Shown: in pieces, positions 44,152 to 57,023 of the stretch
How the letters are laid out: every line of letters starts with the position of its first letter
How positions within the stretch are numbered: the stretch's first letter is position 1
Assembly (NCBI GenBank): GCA_038373885.1
Contig: JAWZYV010016944.1
Span: 248,001-312,000 of the forward strand
Source of the DNA: Cheiracanthium punctorium
Lineage: Eukaryota > Arthropoda > Arachnida > Araneae > Cheiracanthiidae
Reading direction: 5' to 3'
DNA length: 64,000 bases
The notes under the pieces: model-generated
What the model was told of the DNA's origin: nothing
What the model saw: the letters and a program-made list of their open reading frames with translations, nothing else
Database searches by the model: none
Program-made: the position numbers and the translations under genes

Positions 44152-47100
44152 AGTCATAACACATCTCACACAAATAATGGCAGTAAATGATGACAAACTT
44201 CTCAAAGAAGCCATCTATGCATAGATGTAAAACCGCCACCTTGTAATGTGTTCTACTTTCTGAAATCCATCGAACTGTCTATTGATTTACAATATCAGAA
44301 ACACCTCATTTCTTTGTGTGAATACGACGACAAAGAAGTGGCCATTTCCGTTACCATGTATATCCATTAAAAACATTCTCGGAACAAGCAACTGTGTTAA
44401 TGTAGACTAAAAGAAGGAATGATACTTAATATTTGCTAAAAATGTCGGATCAATTGAAAATGCTTTTAGTATTCGGAAATCAAATTAAGTTACTTTTAGG
44501 TATGATAGAATTCTGTAAGGACAGATTCGTATAGTTTTAATCTTCCTAGCATAAAATATCACAAATTAATAATTTGCATTATTTGTTCCATGCTGCCCAT
44601 TGCTACAATTGACTCAACTCTAAAATCATAATAACATGTCAGTGTGAAAATAATTTTAAAAAACAAAATATATAAATTGTTTTACAATTATTACAAAATA
44701 TCATTTTGCGACTACAGACAAAAAGTTTTAGTTTCTATTTTTAAAAACAAGAATTTCTCAACTTTTTTTATACTCGTAAAAAAGAAACACTCAAATAAAA
44801 AGCAATGCGGGAAAATGCAATGACAGATGAAGGCTAGACCCTTGAATATGTCACAAATAGTTTGAAAATTTTATCGCCAAATTTGTTTTTATTTCTACAC
44901 ACAGCTGAATCTGCACGCATGTTATTCATATTGACATAATGTGTTATAAACTTACAAAAAACACAGCAATTGGTGAGTATTTCGTTTCTGAAAGGAAAAG
45001 TGAGCAGAGCAGAAAACGTTATAAAGTACTAAATAGAAGAGTTAGAAAATATGTGAACTTGTCTCACTTTTTAAAGAAAAAAAAAAAATATATATATATA
45101 TAGGTCATAATATCGTTCGAAGTAAATGTATTTTTTAAATGCTACGCAGATTGTATTTCTTTTGTAATTTAATCAAAATGGTTTTAAAATAAAGTGAAAA
45201 ATACTATAAAGTCTTTGGAAAATATTGCATTTGTTTACATTCGATCCAAATCGGAATAGTGATAGTTTTAACCAATGTATTTTAAACTGCTCTAAAAATT
45301 CGCAAAACTTTGTTATTCTTAAACCGAAATTTCTACCTTTTATTACAAAGAGAGAAAGGATAGAGAAATCAAAACACCACCTCAGTTTGATAATTTCACT
45401 TTATAAAATATCATCAGGTTAAAGTAAATTTCGACACAAAACGTATGATTACGCATTGTTTCTCGGTTTAATTTTTAACATTAACAATGAATTCCAAAGT
45501 AGCGTTGAAAGGAAAACTAGGATTGAAAAGAATCAGACAGAAAAATTATTGTAAACAGACAAATATATTTGGGTTAGTCTACAGTTTAATACCATAAACG
45601 GGATCATTTCCATGATTATTTGTTTCATGACTTTCGCATCTAACTGAAGTTATATATCCATGCATGGAAACAGTTAATTTGGCGTTGAGGTCCCTTCCAT
45701 TTCCTTGATATAATAGTTTGTATTATTTACTAAATACGTTGGACTGTTTCTGTGAGGAATATTAATCATACTGAACATGATTTTCCGTGTGCTGCCAATA
45801 CGCGAAAGTGATCGCATGAGTAATTTCCATACACTTCGAGATCTTATTGCTTAAATGAAAAGGGACAATCAGATCTCCTTTCAAAGCGAAGCGGTCTATA
45901 TTAATATTTCTTATTTGCTTTTCCATGGCAGAGTTAAAATACAAAATAACTTATAATTTATATATTAAATGCGACCTTTGATAGCTTTATGTAACAGTTC
46001 TTTTTAATTAAATCAATAATGTGGTTTACGATTATAGCAAAGCTGTGTTTGTAAAAAAGAATTTTAATACTGTAAACATGATTTTATTCCTTAAAGCTCC
46101 AATTTATATGGAACAAGCATACAAAAACGGGGTTGCTAAATTTCTAACTCATCTTACATAAAATTTTCTGCTATAGTAAATCTAAAAACATTAGATCACC
46201 AAAAACGCGAGACGAGCAATAGTCTGATTTTTCCAAATAAAGGCAAAGCGCGAGCGAGGGGCCCGGAATTAGTAGGATGTTTTTTAAAACTAAAAGTATA
46301 AAGTTCCTTTGACGTCGTTTACGATTGTTACAGAATTATTTACAGCAAAATTTTGTCTTGGGGATACGTAAACATAACTTAACTTGCAACTTATTAAGAA
46401 TTTTTTAGAGACTGGCAAATTTGAAATAAATGGTTGGTTTAGCTATGTGTAGAAGTAAAATGTTAACGTATGATATGAAGAAGAGGTAGTTTAGCAATTT
46501 ACATAGTATTTAAGTTAAAACATGCTGGATAATTTAATTTATGTTTAAACACTTTTAAATAATAAATAAGGCAAACTAATCCAGCTTCAACTTTGCATTA
46601 AAAAAGATTAATTAACAATCTTAAATATAAAATTGTCCTCTAGGAAAATTACAGTCTTCTTTAAATTCATATTACCGTATTTTTCATTTACGTTCAATGT
46701 GTCATACACTCGATAAAAGAGAAGTATTTTCATGTGAGCTTTTATAAATGTATCATAAATTTATCACCACAGCGACCAGATTTCAATGCTATTTAAATTG
46801 CTAAAAGCATGAAATACTGTAAAAAGTTAATATGTGTTTATCCTTTAATTCTGATTTCACTGTTATTTTTAGAAAGTTCAACAAGTGATAGACCAAGATT
46901 CCTATTTTTAACGTTTTACAAGAACTAAAAGCATAACCCTTTTCACACAAAGATATATCCATATTTAACGTTTCCTTCCTGTATTATATTCTGATAATCC
47001 CAAACATTTTTCTAATTTGCAGTGTTAAAAAAATCCCATTAATAATGTTATATTTCTAGTATTTAATTTTTTTCTTTCATTGAATAAAATTCTGTGCATT

Positions 47101-48161
47101 TTCACTAAAATAAGTCACGGTAATTGGGAAGAGAAGCAAATACTTTTTCACGCAGAAGCAATGCGTATTCTATTTTCGCATTCTCTGCGAAATTACTCTG
47201 ACATTTCTCTTTTCTTTGCATGAAAAGAAAAAAAAAAACACATTTTATCTCCTATTGTATATCGAAACGTGAATCCGGATATCGGAACAGAGATAACAAT
47301 CCATATCAGAAAGATGAGTATCCCTTGACAACAATAACAAAAATAATAAATAAAAAAGACTAGAAACTGACCATCCAGGTAGAAAGTTATCGGGCAGGAG
47401 GTAATAGTAAAGAATAAGATTTTTCATATGCAATATCCTTTAAGAGTATGTTTATCAGAGCAGGTTGCGCATGCGGAATTGTATATTAACTCATAAAACA
47501 ATTTTACATATAGAAGTCACAAATCACAATATACAAGTCAAAATCCATTCCTACGGAAAGGCGTTATGCGGAAAAGGGATTTCTATTGGTGTAGTCAAGC
47601 TCTTGAATGACAGGCGTCACTTGTAGTATGAGTTTTTATAGGAAGAGTTCATCTCCAATACCATCAGTCACACGAACATAAACATATTTAGAAGTCTCGC
47701 TGATTAATAGTGCTTAGTTTCTTGTTGTTTTACACAGTACGATAAAAAATACTTCTCCTTTTTTTTCTCAGTTTGTTGTAGTTATAGCCATTGGGCTTAA
47801 CTGAGCAGGTTCATGAGTGGGCTAAGACTAATCTAAAAAATTAGATTTTCTCTTGCAAGAATGGGAGTTGTAATTTCGTTTGGGAGTTAAAGCCCACTCT
47901 AGATATACCCAAAAAGGGCATATCTACAGTGGTTAATCAGTTAATCCTGATTCTGACACCCTAAAGAAAGCGATTTTCTTTACTCGGAAAAAAAAGGAAT
48001 ATCATAAAAAAAAAACAAAGATTGCATCGCAATGAACTCCCTAAACTATTAGAGATTCCTGACAGAAAAAACTATAAAAGCGTCACTCCATGCTTGTTTG
48101 GAAAAAGCTTACTTTGAACTTTTGGTTAAACGAAGTACATGAAACAGGACTTTTCTCATGA
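44152..48161. other. No gene recognised
   Basis: About 4 kb of AT-rich DNA without a convincing exon, repeat family or RNA gene. A small inverted pair GAGTGGGCT/AGCCCACTC lies at about 47814-47898. Confidence 0.6.
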
Positions 48162-48713
48162 ATGGTCCTGTTGAGAATGGTCCAGGTTCAATACAGGGCC
48201 ATGATCATGAATTGTCCTATTTTGAAAGAGAAAATAGTAGAATCTGTTTCTGAGTTTTTTTGGAGTATGGGATCCTATAGAGGAATTACGGGTCACTCCG
48301 TTTTCGTGGCAAATAATCGTTACTACCTTTGTAGCATTAAAATGTTTTTTTTTTACAAAACAGCTAAATTATGGCAAGTCATCCTTATACATTCTATTTT
48401 CTTATGTCAAGTACAAAAACTCTGTACCTATGAAGCAAATAAGCCAAAGACTTTTTATACTACTATAAAAACATCTTTAAAAAATATTGTCTCTGAAAAT
48501 CATAATTTTTTTAAAGATTCATGTCAGTGTAACATTTCTCAAAAAACAATTTTGTTGGTGGTGTTTATTTTTTACTACACCAGATCGTCTAAGCTTTACA
48601 GATGGTCTAAGCTTTTCATCGGTACACATATACTTTTCTTCATTATTTTAAAAATTAAATTTGAAGTATGCCTATTTATCTACCAGCTTACTGGGGTAAT
48701 TCTTGGTCAGTGA
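48162..48713 (+). CDS. Hypothetical 183-codon ORF, unrecognised
   Basis: This is the longest ORF in the window, ATG to stop, with no recognised domain. The first ~60 residues are mixed in composition (e.g. NCPILKEKIVESVSEFFWSM). The rest is rich in F, I, L, Y and K with three hydrophobic stretches that could be membrane segments (roughly residues 70-82, 128-140 and 155-180). The T-rich plus strand suppresses stop codons and inflates ORF length, so the coding status is doubtful. No splice signals, promoter or homologous copy support it. Nearby short motifs ('aattgtcct') recur at about 48210 and 50160, which may indicate that it lies in a decayed transposon. Confidence 0.25.
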   Translation: MVLLRMVQVQYRAMIMNCPILKEKIVESVSEFFWSMGSYRGITGHSVFVANNRYYLCSIKMFFFYKTAKLWQVILIHSIFLCQVQKLCTYEANKPKTFYTTIKTSLKNIVSENHNFFKDSCQCNISQKTILLVVFIFYYTRSSKLYRWSKLFIGTHILFFIILKIKFEVCLFIYQLTGVILGQ

Positions 48714-49015
48714 TATTTTTTTGATATATTAGGTGTAGATTTTATTTATTTTTGTATAAATAATATTAGTATTTGCTACAACTGTTATATTTTTCTGTGA
48801 TATTATACTTTAACTGGAAGGTAAAGACAGTCTCCCAAATGGAAAATGAGCTACTTTGGAACTGTTCAGTGATAAAGAACTGTCTAATGACAATAGGATT
48901 GAAGAAGCTGCAACAAAAAAATAAAAAAAAAATCCTCCTTAGAAGATTCTAACAAGGCGCTAGAAGGAATTCATACTCTACATGAAAAGCAGAAATATTT
49001 TTCTGTGTATTATTA
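48714..49015. other. No gene recognised
   Basis: AT-rich spacer. Confidence 0.6.
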
Positions 49016-49765
49016 TTAAGGGGTCAGGTACATTTGCGCGTGGAAAATCTCAAAGAAAATTGATCATAACTTCATTTGCAATAGCTCTACAAGTAACAAT
49101 TCTGGAAACTTGCAATTTTTACCAGTTACTTAGAAAGATTTTATTAGCCTTTTAAAGCTCTCGAAATAGTTCTATATATTAATTTTTTATACATAGCTAA
49201 AAGTATTCGAATTCATTTTTTGCCTCGTTATAGCCTTGCGCATAGAATTCCATAATACATATGTATCACAGTAACTTCAAAATATCAATACACATACAAA
49301 AATATCCTTTAATTGAAATGACTAAAAATAATTCTGTAGCGATGCATGTAGTAAAATTTTGTAAATTTATTTTTATAATTATGCAAATGATAGTTATGAA
49401 AATTACAATTATTCCTTTTTTAAAGGAAGGAAGAACCTCGGTATAATTATTTTTCTTCATATTAATAATAAGCTATTTTTCTATGTATATAGCAATTTTT
49501 ACGTTAATGTGATACATGCATTCTTTGAATTGCTGCGCACAACAGAATAAAGAGGTAAAAAATGAGCTCGAATACTTATAGTTATAAAAAAAATAATTTG
49601 TAGATATATTCCAAGAACTGTAAAAGGCTGATAAAAAAATTCTAAATAACTGGTAAAATTGAAAATTTTAAAAATTTTTACTTTTGGAGCTATTACAAAT
49701 TGCAAATAAAGCCATGATTGTTTTTCGGAGATGCTTTCATTGCTCAAAGGTACCTGACCTCTTAA
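49016..49765. mobile_element. piggyBac-type MITE, 750 bp, TTAA-flanked, ~240-bp TIRs
   Basis: TTAA (49016-49019) precedes GGGGTCAGGTAC, and the inverted end GTACCTGACCTC is followed by TTAA (49762-49765). TTAA duplications are the hallmark of piggyBac-type insertion. The arms remain similar for ~240 bp inward (for example 'ttaccagttacttaga' and 'gtattcga-ttcatttttt'). No transposase is seen; overlapping ORFs (49261-49774) are repeat sequence. Confidence 0.75.
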
Positions 49766-50964
49766 GGTGACCAAAAGTCCCTAATTTCGTAACTTTTTTC
49801 AGTGTTTCCGCAAAATTTTAACCAACAATTAGGGACAAAATTTTAATTAAACCAGTTATTTATTCTCAATTTAAGAAGAAATCAATTATGTTTCTTTTAT
49901 TTTATGAATGTTAATAATGCTCTAGTTAAATAAATAGAATCAATTTTTGTTTCAGTACTGGGGAGACAACGCTGATTTATCTACAATTCTTTCTTCAAAA
50001 AGTAATCTAATTATTTAAATTAAATTTTTATTCTTAAATACAACACATTAGATAAATAAAAAATCTGTTTCTGTGCTAAATAATCATAACTTAGAATATT
50101 TATTTACTTTTAATATGCAGTACTATAAAAAAATGACCCATAGTTATACCATATGTGACCCATAATTGTCCTGTTCCCGGACAATTCCTGGTAACTTAAT
50201 AATTTACATAAAATTAATAATAATTAAATTTTGAGTAAAGTGATTATTTGTATAATTTCTAAATTAGTTAGCCTTATTTCATATCAAATTAAATCATTTT
50301 ATCTTCCATAATTTAGAAAATATTAAGAAGTTGTTGCTTTTTGGCCCATAATTTCCCATATGACCCTATGTATTCAAATCATCAAATGATTGGATAGATC
50401 GCTTTAAACAGAGGAACAATTTATAGAACAAACCTATAAGTCCAGAATTTGGTGGCATCGATTGTGAAAGTATGAACTGACTGACTGGCTGGTTGGTGTT
50501 TTTCAATGGAGTACCTTGCGGTTTATCGACAGTATGAAGTGCGTATACCGTGATTCAATTTCTTAAGCCGTGTTCTTCTATGCCTTGCATGACGACAGAG
50601 TTTTCAATGAAGGCAGACGGTATCGGATGAGGTTGTAGAGTTCAGTTTGCAATAGGGTAACATGCCAGGAGTTGCAGAAACGTCCAGGAGTTCCACAAAC
50701 GTCCAACTTTTGGACATTTGTGGTTGGAAGAGCTGTTTATGTCGTAGTCGGACAATTTTTTCAGAATTTCTTGGAAAAATTGCGGATTTGAGCCTTGGGG
50801 ACTTTCATGTTTAAGTCTTTGCGAATAATTATTTTGGTAAGAAACGCGAGGCCGTTTTTGACTTATCCAAACTTCAATATTATTTAGATTTGTTTTCACG
50901 CCCATTCAGCGGCTGCATAAGTGGCACTTAGCCACTTACATCAGAAGTTTGTTCTACCCGAAGC
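49766..50964. other. No confident gene; minus-strand ORF 50642-50905 next to the LINE relic
   Basis: AT-rich to about 50400, then less so. The 87-codon minus-strand ORF (50642-50905) lies just downstream (in minus-strand sense) of the Jockey reverse-transcriptase relic and may be decayed LINE sequence, but I could not match it to an RT motif. Confidence 0.4.
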
Positions 50965-51600
50965 AGCTGGTGATGATGCTTTGATAACTACGCAACCCAA
51001 ACTGCCAAGGGATGTAGATGTTGTGACTGAAGAGGTAGTCATTGAACCTGTTAGGAATTATCTTTTCAGCGACTTTTCAAAGTCCATTCAGAATGTTTAT
51101 ATGTCTGTACGATGTTCGTTGAGAAAGATCTTGCCCTAGATTCGCGATAGAGCATACAATTGCAATCTTAAGACATTTTCAGAGGTACCGGAGCTGATCA
51201 ACTCTATTCTCTTCAGAGCTGTTATTTAAAATTTGTAGTTTGTCGGTACGTTGCGGAGCATAGTATTACTGATTTCGTCCTTTACTGGACACTTCTTGAT
51301 TTTGAATTTCTGGATGACTCCAATTATCTTAGAAGGGAATGTGGGAGTAATTATGGAAATTCGGGCAGGTGTAAGAAAAGTCACTGGCAGTTCTGTCCAC
51401 ATCATCTGTGGTATTTTTCTTGTTGGTGAGTTGATTCTCATATGATTTGTCCAAAACGTTGGCTTTCTCTTCACCATTAAGTGCATATGTATTACCACCT
51501 TCATATTACGCTGTCCGGTGCCTCTAGCTTCTGGCAATTCGAAATTATTTCCAGTCAGCATTTCTGGCTCTTATTAGCTTCTTGATGTCCATGCAGAGCT
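50965..51600 (-). pseudogene. Jockey-clade LINE reverse-transcriptase relic
   Basis: Alternating minus-strand frames spell the N-terminal part of a Jockey-type RT. In order: IKKLIRARNADWK, EEKANVLDKSYENQLT, then (frameshift) IIGVIQKFKIKKCPVKDEIS and NTMLRNVPTN, then (frameshift) TSYRHINILNGL, KVAEKIIPNRFNDYL and WQFGLRSYQS. The last blocks correspond to the conserved 'YRPISLL...K..E..I..R' and 'QFGFR...ST' motifs of non-LTR RTs. The catalytic YADD (FADD) region is not found. At least two frameshifts and several stops make it non-functional. The ORFs at 50921-51139 (+) and 51251-51445 (+) are shadows. Confidence 0.8.
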
Positions 51601-53316
51601 TAAAATGCTTAGTATTTGTATTTGCTTCAAGATAGCCTTGTGCGAAATGTTCATACATTGAATGAAAAATATATAACCGCCATTGGTACGAGAATATAGT
51701 CTGGTAAACATATTTTCAGTGCTGAAAGAAATGTGTAATTTTTCAATCTTCCTCCGGATAAGATTTTTGCATCGAAGGGAGGGAAACAGTCTGGGCGAGA
51801 AATATCGAATCTTCGTTTTACTGTTTTGCTGTGTTCCAACTCACATGTAAGTGAAAAATTAGCCCCACTAATTATTGAAAATTCCAAAAGACAAGGTGTT
51901 TCTACTGAATATAACTCGAACGAAAAATCTTGCACGATAACTATTTTTTTAATAAGTTTCTGAGAAAATTTGACAGACAAATAAATGCCTTTTGGAAAAT
52001 GTAAGGTTGCTTTGTTTCTTGATCAATATAACGGTCAGAAGGAAAATTTAAAGTAACAACACATATGAAGTTCAATTTATAATCAGGGAATTACACGCAA
52101 ATCTAAAGTGAACTTCGAAAACAGCTCCTGTAGAACACGCTCCTCAGTATGGATATTTAGACAGGAAAATATGTGTAAACGTGCTCGAAATACTTCACAT
52201 GTTTCCTTTGGGCTGAAAATCTAGAAGAGGTGCAATTGATTTTTTTTTTAACAAAAGGGGGTGTTTAGAATGTTTGAATCGAACTCATTGAGCTTAAGGG
52301 AAAGTATACTAAGGGACATTCTGATGAGAGGGAAGAGTGTTTGCCATTGCCGATGATTTTATAGACAACGTACTATGTGATGTGAACGTCCTGACACCTT
52401 AAATTCTGAGTAAATCATACTCGGAAAACAGTGGCTCTGTCTATGATCGAAATGCCAGTGAAAAAAAAAAAACATACTATTAACAGTCTCTTAACAGCTG
52501 AAGTGATTCCAAGCTGTGAAGTAACGGAAATGTTCCTTTCAAACATTGAAGCTTAAGAAAAAGATTTACAAATACCCATTTAGTTTAAAAAAGAAATGTG
52601 TGATGCAAATATTAAAAATAAAACACAAAGTAAAATATCGGGTTAAAAAATGTTAAAACTGAAGAAATATAAATAATTGAACTGGAAGAAATAAAATGTG
52701 TGTATTCTAAATGATAATTCATTTCATTGTTAGTGCTTCGTTTTTCTTCAACCCCTATATAGCGCTTTACACCATATTAATGTTATTTCTTTTAGGTCTC
52801 TTGAATGGCGTTGGGTTTTCACTGTAAATAAAAAGTTATTTTAGTAAGAATTCCATAAATTCATTTTTCCTTGAAATATGTTTGTCTTTATTCTTGCCAG
52901 TGAAAAGGTCAAGTTTTGCTTATGTAAATCAGATTGGTATACATAATTTGCATATTTTCGTTTGCACATTTTGAATTAAAAGAGGTTATATACACCCCAT
53001 GTTATGGTCAGTGTGTCCAAATCGGTATAATAATCCAAAATGATTATGATTTACAAAATTTTCAGTTTTAAAAATGCAAATTGCGGAAAGCTATGTCTCT
53101 GTTTCATAAACCACTTACTAAAATAGAAGCTTTTTAAAAAGCTAATCTAAAATTCATTTTCTATGAGTTTCACCAATTATATACTTCAGCCACGTTCCAT
53201 CATATATCTTTTACAATCACGTTCATTTATAAGACAACCGTTATTTATATGCATATGTACAATTGAGTTCAATCTGTTACAAATAAAAGGCTATACTATT
53301 TATTATTCTCGCACAT
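51601..53316. other. No gene recognised
   Basis: The 109-codon minus-strand ORF at 51651-51980 lies upstream of the LINE relic in its own sense and could be decayed LINE sequence; no motif was recognised. The rest is AT-rich. Confidence 0.5.
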
Positions 53317-53420
53317 CTATTGGCGGGACAAATATTAATGACACATAGCAGAATTCGTTACGCGCTGACAATAAGCAAAATTACGAGTAAATGCATGACT
53401 AACTTCTGAGCATTAGCAGA
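53317..53420 (+). repeat. Diverged direct repeat, partner at 55708-55812
   Basis: Shares 'ttgg-cg-aatatta-tgacaca' and 'gcatgactaacttctgagca' with 55708-55812, at similar spacing. Identity is moderate. Confidence 0.55.
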
Positions 53421-53605
53421 TCACATTTCTGCAAGGGAACTAGACAAAACACAGAGGATGATACTAATGGGTACTGTTTCCTATTACATTTAATGTACCT
53501 ATTTTTACCTGCTTTATTTAGTGCGTATTACCTGTTTTGAGGTTATTTAACCTTACAATTAAGAGTTGATCGTATTAGTATGAAAGGGTAGATATTAGAC
53601 TGTTC

Positions 53606-53636
<31 letters not shown>

Positions 53637-54854
53637 TGAAGGAGAAAATAAACATTTACAGCGTTTGAAGAAGTTGCTTTAAAATCAACGTTCTTAAGTA
53701 ATAAATTTTCATTAGAAGAAAATCTAAATGTTTAAATCGAAAAAGTAGTTTTTTTTTACTGTACTTTCAGATTAACTATTTGTCATTATTTCTAGTAAGT
53801 AAACAGTCAAGTTATGAAAATTAAACATTTTAATGGCTTTAAAATAGTAGTAATTAAATGTAAAAGATGCACAAGTACACAAATATATACCTGTAGAAAA
53901 AAAAACTTATTGTGATGTTCACATCAAGTTACTGCGCTAAAAAAAATACATAAAAATTATTAATAATTAAAGCGCAGCTGTAAACAAATCAAATGAAGTT
54001 TTGAGTCGGTAGCAATAGTAGGAAAAATCATTAAGTATTACTCATTTGCTATGCAAACTGAATTGTCTCTGAACATTCACTGATAATTATTTGAGACACA
54101 AAGAAAAAAGTGTGCCTTTTAAAATCAATGATATTTTCAGGCCAGCATATTCATAACTATACACTCAGTTATCCTGTCTTTGGCGATAACATGATGAATT
54201 AAAAAGTGAACTGCAAGAAGCTTAGGGTTATGCACCAATACATGACATACATGACAGTTCTATGTTATACGCAAGCACTGCTGCGCACTTATAGATATTG
54301 ATGAATGCAGCAGTTTTAAAATTAAGGAATTCAAATTTTTGTACAGTGAACTGAAATCCTTGGAACCTTTTAGAGCTTTGTTGCAATTTTTTAATGATAT
54401 TATCTCTTTAAAAGATTTCCCAACAATCTTTCACTGAACAAATTTCTGAATACAGCTTGTGATCAATTTTCAATACGTTTATATTTCCAGTACAAGTTTA
54501 TTTCTTTTATAAAATGGTAAGATACGAACAGTTGTTCTGCGTAGAGTAAAGCAAAATAATCTGTCTACCATACTTTCTTTCTGCTGCAAATATGTACTGA
54601 TTGCTTTATATTCTCAATTTACGTAAGTCCTCAGCGTGAAAAAGAACCACCTGCTTTTAGTACTTGCTATTGTTATAGTCAATATGAGTTTTAACGAAAC
54701 GTAGTATAATAACGAACGTTAATAATATATTATTTTCCATTATTCGGTTAACAACTACACTTCTTGCTGTTTTCTTTAATTCTTTAAAAGTTTATTATTT
54801 TTTACTAAAAATTAACACTTAATTAATCCATGTATATTTCATTGTTGTTTACAA
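53421..54854. other. No gene recognised; T run at 53606-53637
   Basis: AT-rich, nothing else identified. Confidence 0.6.
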
Positions 54855-55120
54855 CTTCTTTTCAACGTTCAATAAGATTTTCACTACCTTGTTGATTGAA
54901 TTTATCCTGTTTCGACTTGAAATAACAGAGAGGGGCAGAACAAGGTACTCGTTTAAAGTCAAAATTTCCATTTTTGAGCTAGGTAATCCAATCACACAAG
55001 GCGGTTCTTTCAGATATCGCATATTCCCCGTCGCCATACGCAGCAAAAATTATCACGAGCAGCTTTAGCAACCTTGGGGCCTTGATTGACAGCAAAAAGT
55101 AGTAGGCGTCGAAAATGGTC
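54855..55120 (-). pseudogene. Mariner transposase N-terminal (HTH) relic
   Basis: The minus strand reads HFRRLLLFAVNQGPKVAKAA, then (frameshift) AYGDGEYAISERTALCDWIT, a stop, and LKNGNFDFKRVPCSAPL. These correspond to the paired helix-turn-helix DNA-binding region of mariner transposases (pattern 'F..G....A...I...YG..A.S..T...W...F..G.FD..D.PRSGRP'). The DDD catalytic core is missing. Flanking TIRs were not found, so it is a truncated relic. The long ORF 55010-55396 (-) is this relic read through into upstream AT-rich DNA. Confidence 0.75.
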
Positions 55121-56975
55121 ATTTTTAATCAAATTGACATTCCATTTTAATGGTTTGTAAATTAATATAAATTGAATCAATCCCCTCTTTAACTCCCCAA
55201 AATATTTTTTAAAAATTAAAGAAGGGAAAAAAAACGTAGATTCCGGTAGAACAAAACGTTCTCTTTCGAATGATGAATGGTTCAAATTTGTATCAAAAAC
55301 ATTTAAATGGTATGTGGAATATTCAAATTTATTAAAATTAAAAAAAAACGTCAGTAAATTAGCTGCCTGCCAAATATAAGTCATCCTGCGTCTCATGAGA
55401 CTAGAATAGAATTCTGAGATGCATTAATATTTACACTACACTATATTTATCTTTCTTTCTTTCTCTAACTGTACATATTACATACTTATAAACACGCATG
55501 TATAGCTATAAATATATCCCTTTTTACAGATATTAATGTCGATATAGGCGTTACAGCTTTCGAAAAGCTTTCTATTTATTCCATGCAACATTTTTCATGA
55601 AAATCATATGTTTAACATAAAAAAAAGCCGAACACATGCGACCAAAGCTGCATTTCGTTCCATTTGTTATAGCTGACAGCCAATATTATTTATTTCACAC
55701 GGCGGACGGTTACTTGGGCGAATATTATTGATACATAACTAGATTTGGTGTATATTGTCAATACTCGGAGTAACAAGCGATCGCATGACTAAATTCTGAG
55801 CAGCAGAATATTGGTAGCTTCAAATGGAAACGAGACAGCATGCTTTATCCGCAAAAATAATGTTGTACCAGAGAATAAGTAATAATATAAGAAAAACGCA
55901 TAGCCCAAAATGCATTTTAGAAATAAAGTTGAAAGAGGGAATATATTGATGTGGTTTTCATGATTTATTATTTATACATTTAGGCTACCTTCAAAATTAA
56001 TAAGCGTTTACAATTTATTGAATTTTCGTGTGTTCGTGACTAGTGAAACCTACTTTCATGCCTAAGATGTGGTTGACACTGATGTATGGAGATATTTCAT
56101 GTGGAAAGCTTTTGACTTCGTTACGCATTTGATTGTTCAAAACACACTAAGCAACTCCATTTTACTTTTTTTCAGTTTTGTTTTACTTTATGTTCCAGCA
56201 TAAAATGAATTGTTACTGGTATTAGTTTGCTATAAGGCTATATGTTCATGAAACGGCTTCAGTAGCGATAATAAAAAGGTATGCATGCGTTGGCAAACAC
56301 GTGTAAATTGTTTAATTTGTTTCTTTTTAAATTATTTACGAGCTCAAAGAAATAGATGAACATTTTTTTTTTTAACGAAGCATGCAGCATTGCTTCTTAC
56401 ACTTTATTTAAAGCTGTTAAGCTTCTTGAAAGCGATTTTGTTTTTATTTATTTATTTGCATCAGTCATTTTCTTTTTCAAGGACCAATGTATGCGTGTAC
56501 ATTGTAGACTTGGATTACACGAGGAATGCGTTCCAAAACACCTCACATAAGTGAAATTTTCGAGTCCACTGTAATAGGTTTTTCCCTTTAGGCCTTTTAT
56601 ATTTCTTTCCATAAAGCATGGATGTAAATAACTTTCATTACTTTAGTAATTCAATTTCTTTTTGATGAGTGGTGTTGTACGTTCTCTTTCGTGAGGTTGC
56701 TCTTACAGGTTTCGTATTCTAATTAATATTGTGGTCTTTTGCTTAATTAACACGTTAAAATATAAGCAAATGTTTTTAGTACATCCCGTCTTCGTAGAAA
56801 AGCGGCAAAAGTCTTTGCGAACTGTATGTGAAGACCGTGAAACAGATTTGAATTTCTGTCTGCTTCCTCTACACGGAATTTGTTTTTTCTCATTGGAATG
56901 ATTGAAATACTCTCAAAAATTTTCAGAAAATTGTACGATATCATTCGTTAAATCTGCTCATTTATGTTTGATTTA
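55121..56975. other. No gene recognised
   Basis: AT-rich, apart from the repeat partner at 55708-55812. Confidence 0.6.
55708..55812 (+). repeat. Diverged direct repeat, partner at 53317-53420
   Basis: See 53317-53420; conserved block 'gcatgactaaattctgagca'. Confidence 0.55.
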
Positions 56976-57023
56976 AGATGAGAGTTCGAACATTCAAGGC
57001 ATGAAATGGTCGAACTCTCATCT
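56976..57023. repeat. Perfect 14-bp-arm hairpin
   Basis: AGATGAGAGTTCGA (56976-56989) pairs with TCGAACTCTCATCT (57010-57023) across a 20-base loop. It is shorter than typical animal pre-miRNA; likely a MITE remnant or isolated palindrome. Confidence 0.85.

Noticed and set aside
46200..46270. GC-rich 'gcgcgagcgaggggcccgg' patch as a promoter
   Set aside because: Too short, no other promoter motifs and no nearby exon.
55010..55396. 128-codon ORF as an intact gene
   Set aside because: Only its last ~35 residues match the mariner HTH; the rest is upstream AT-rich DNA and the transposase frame shifts directly after.
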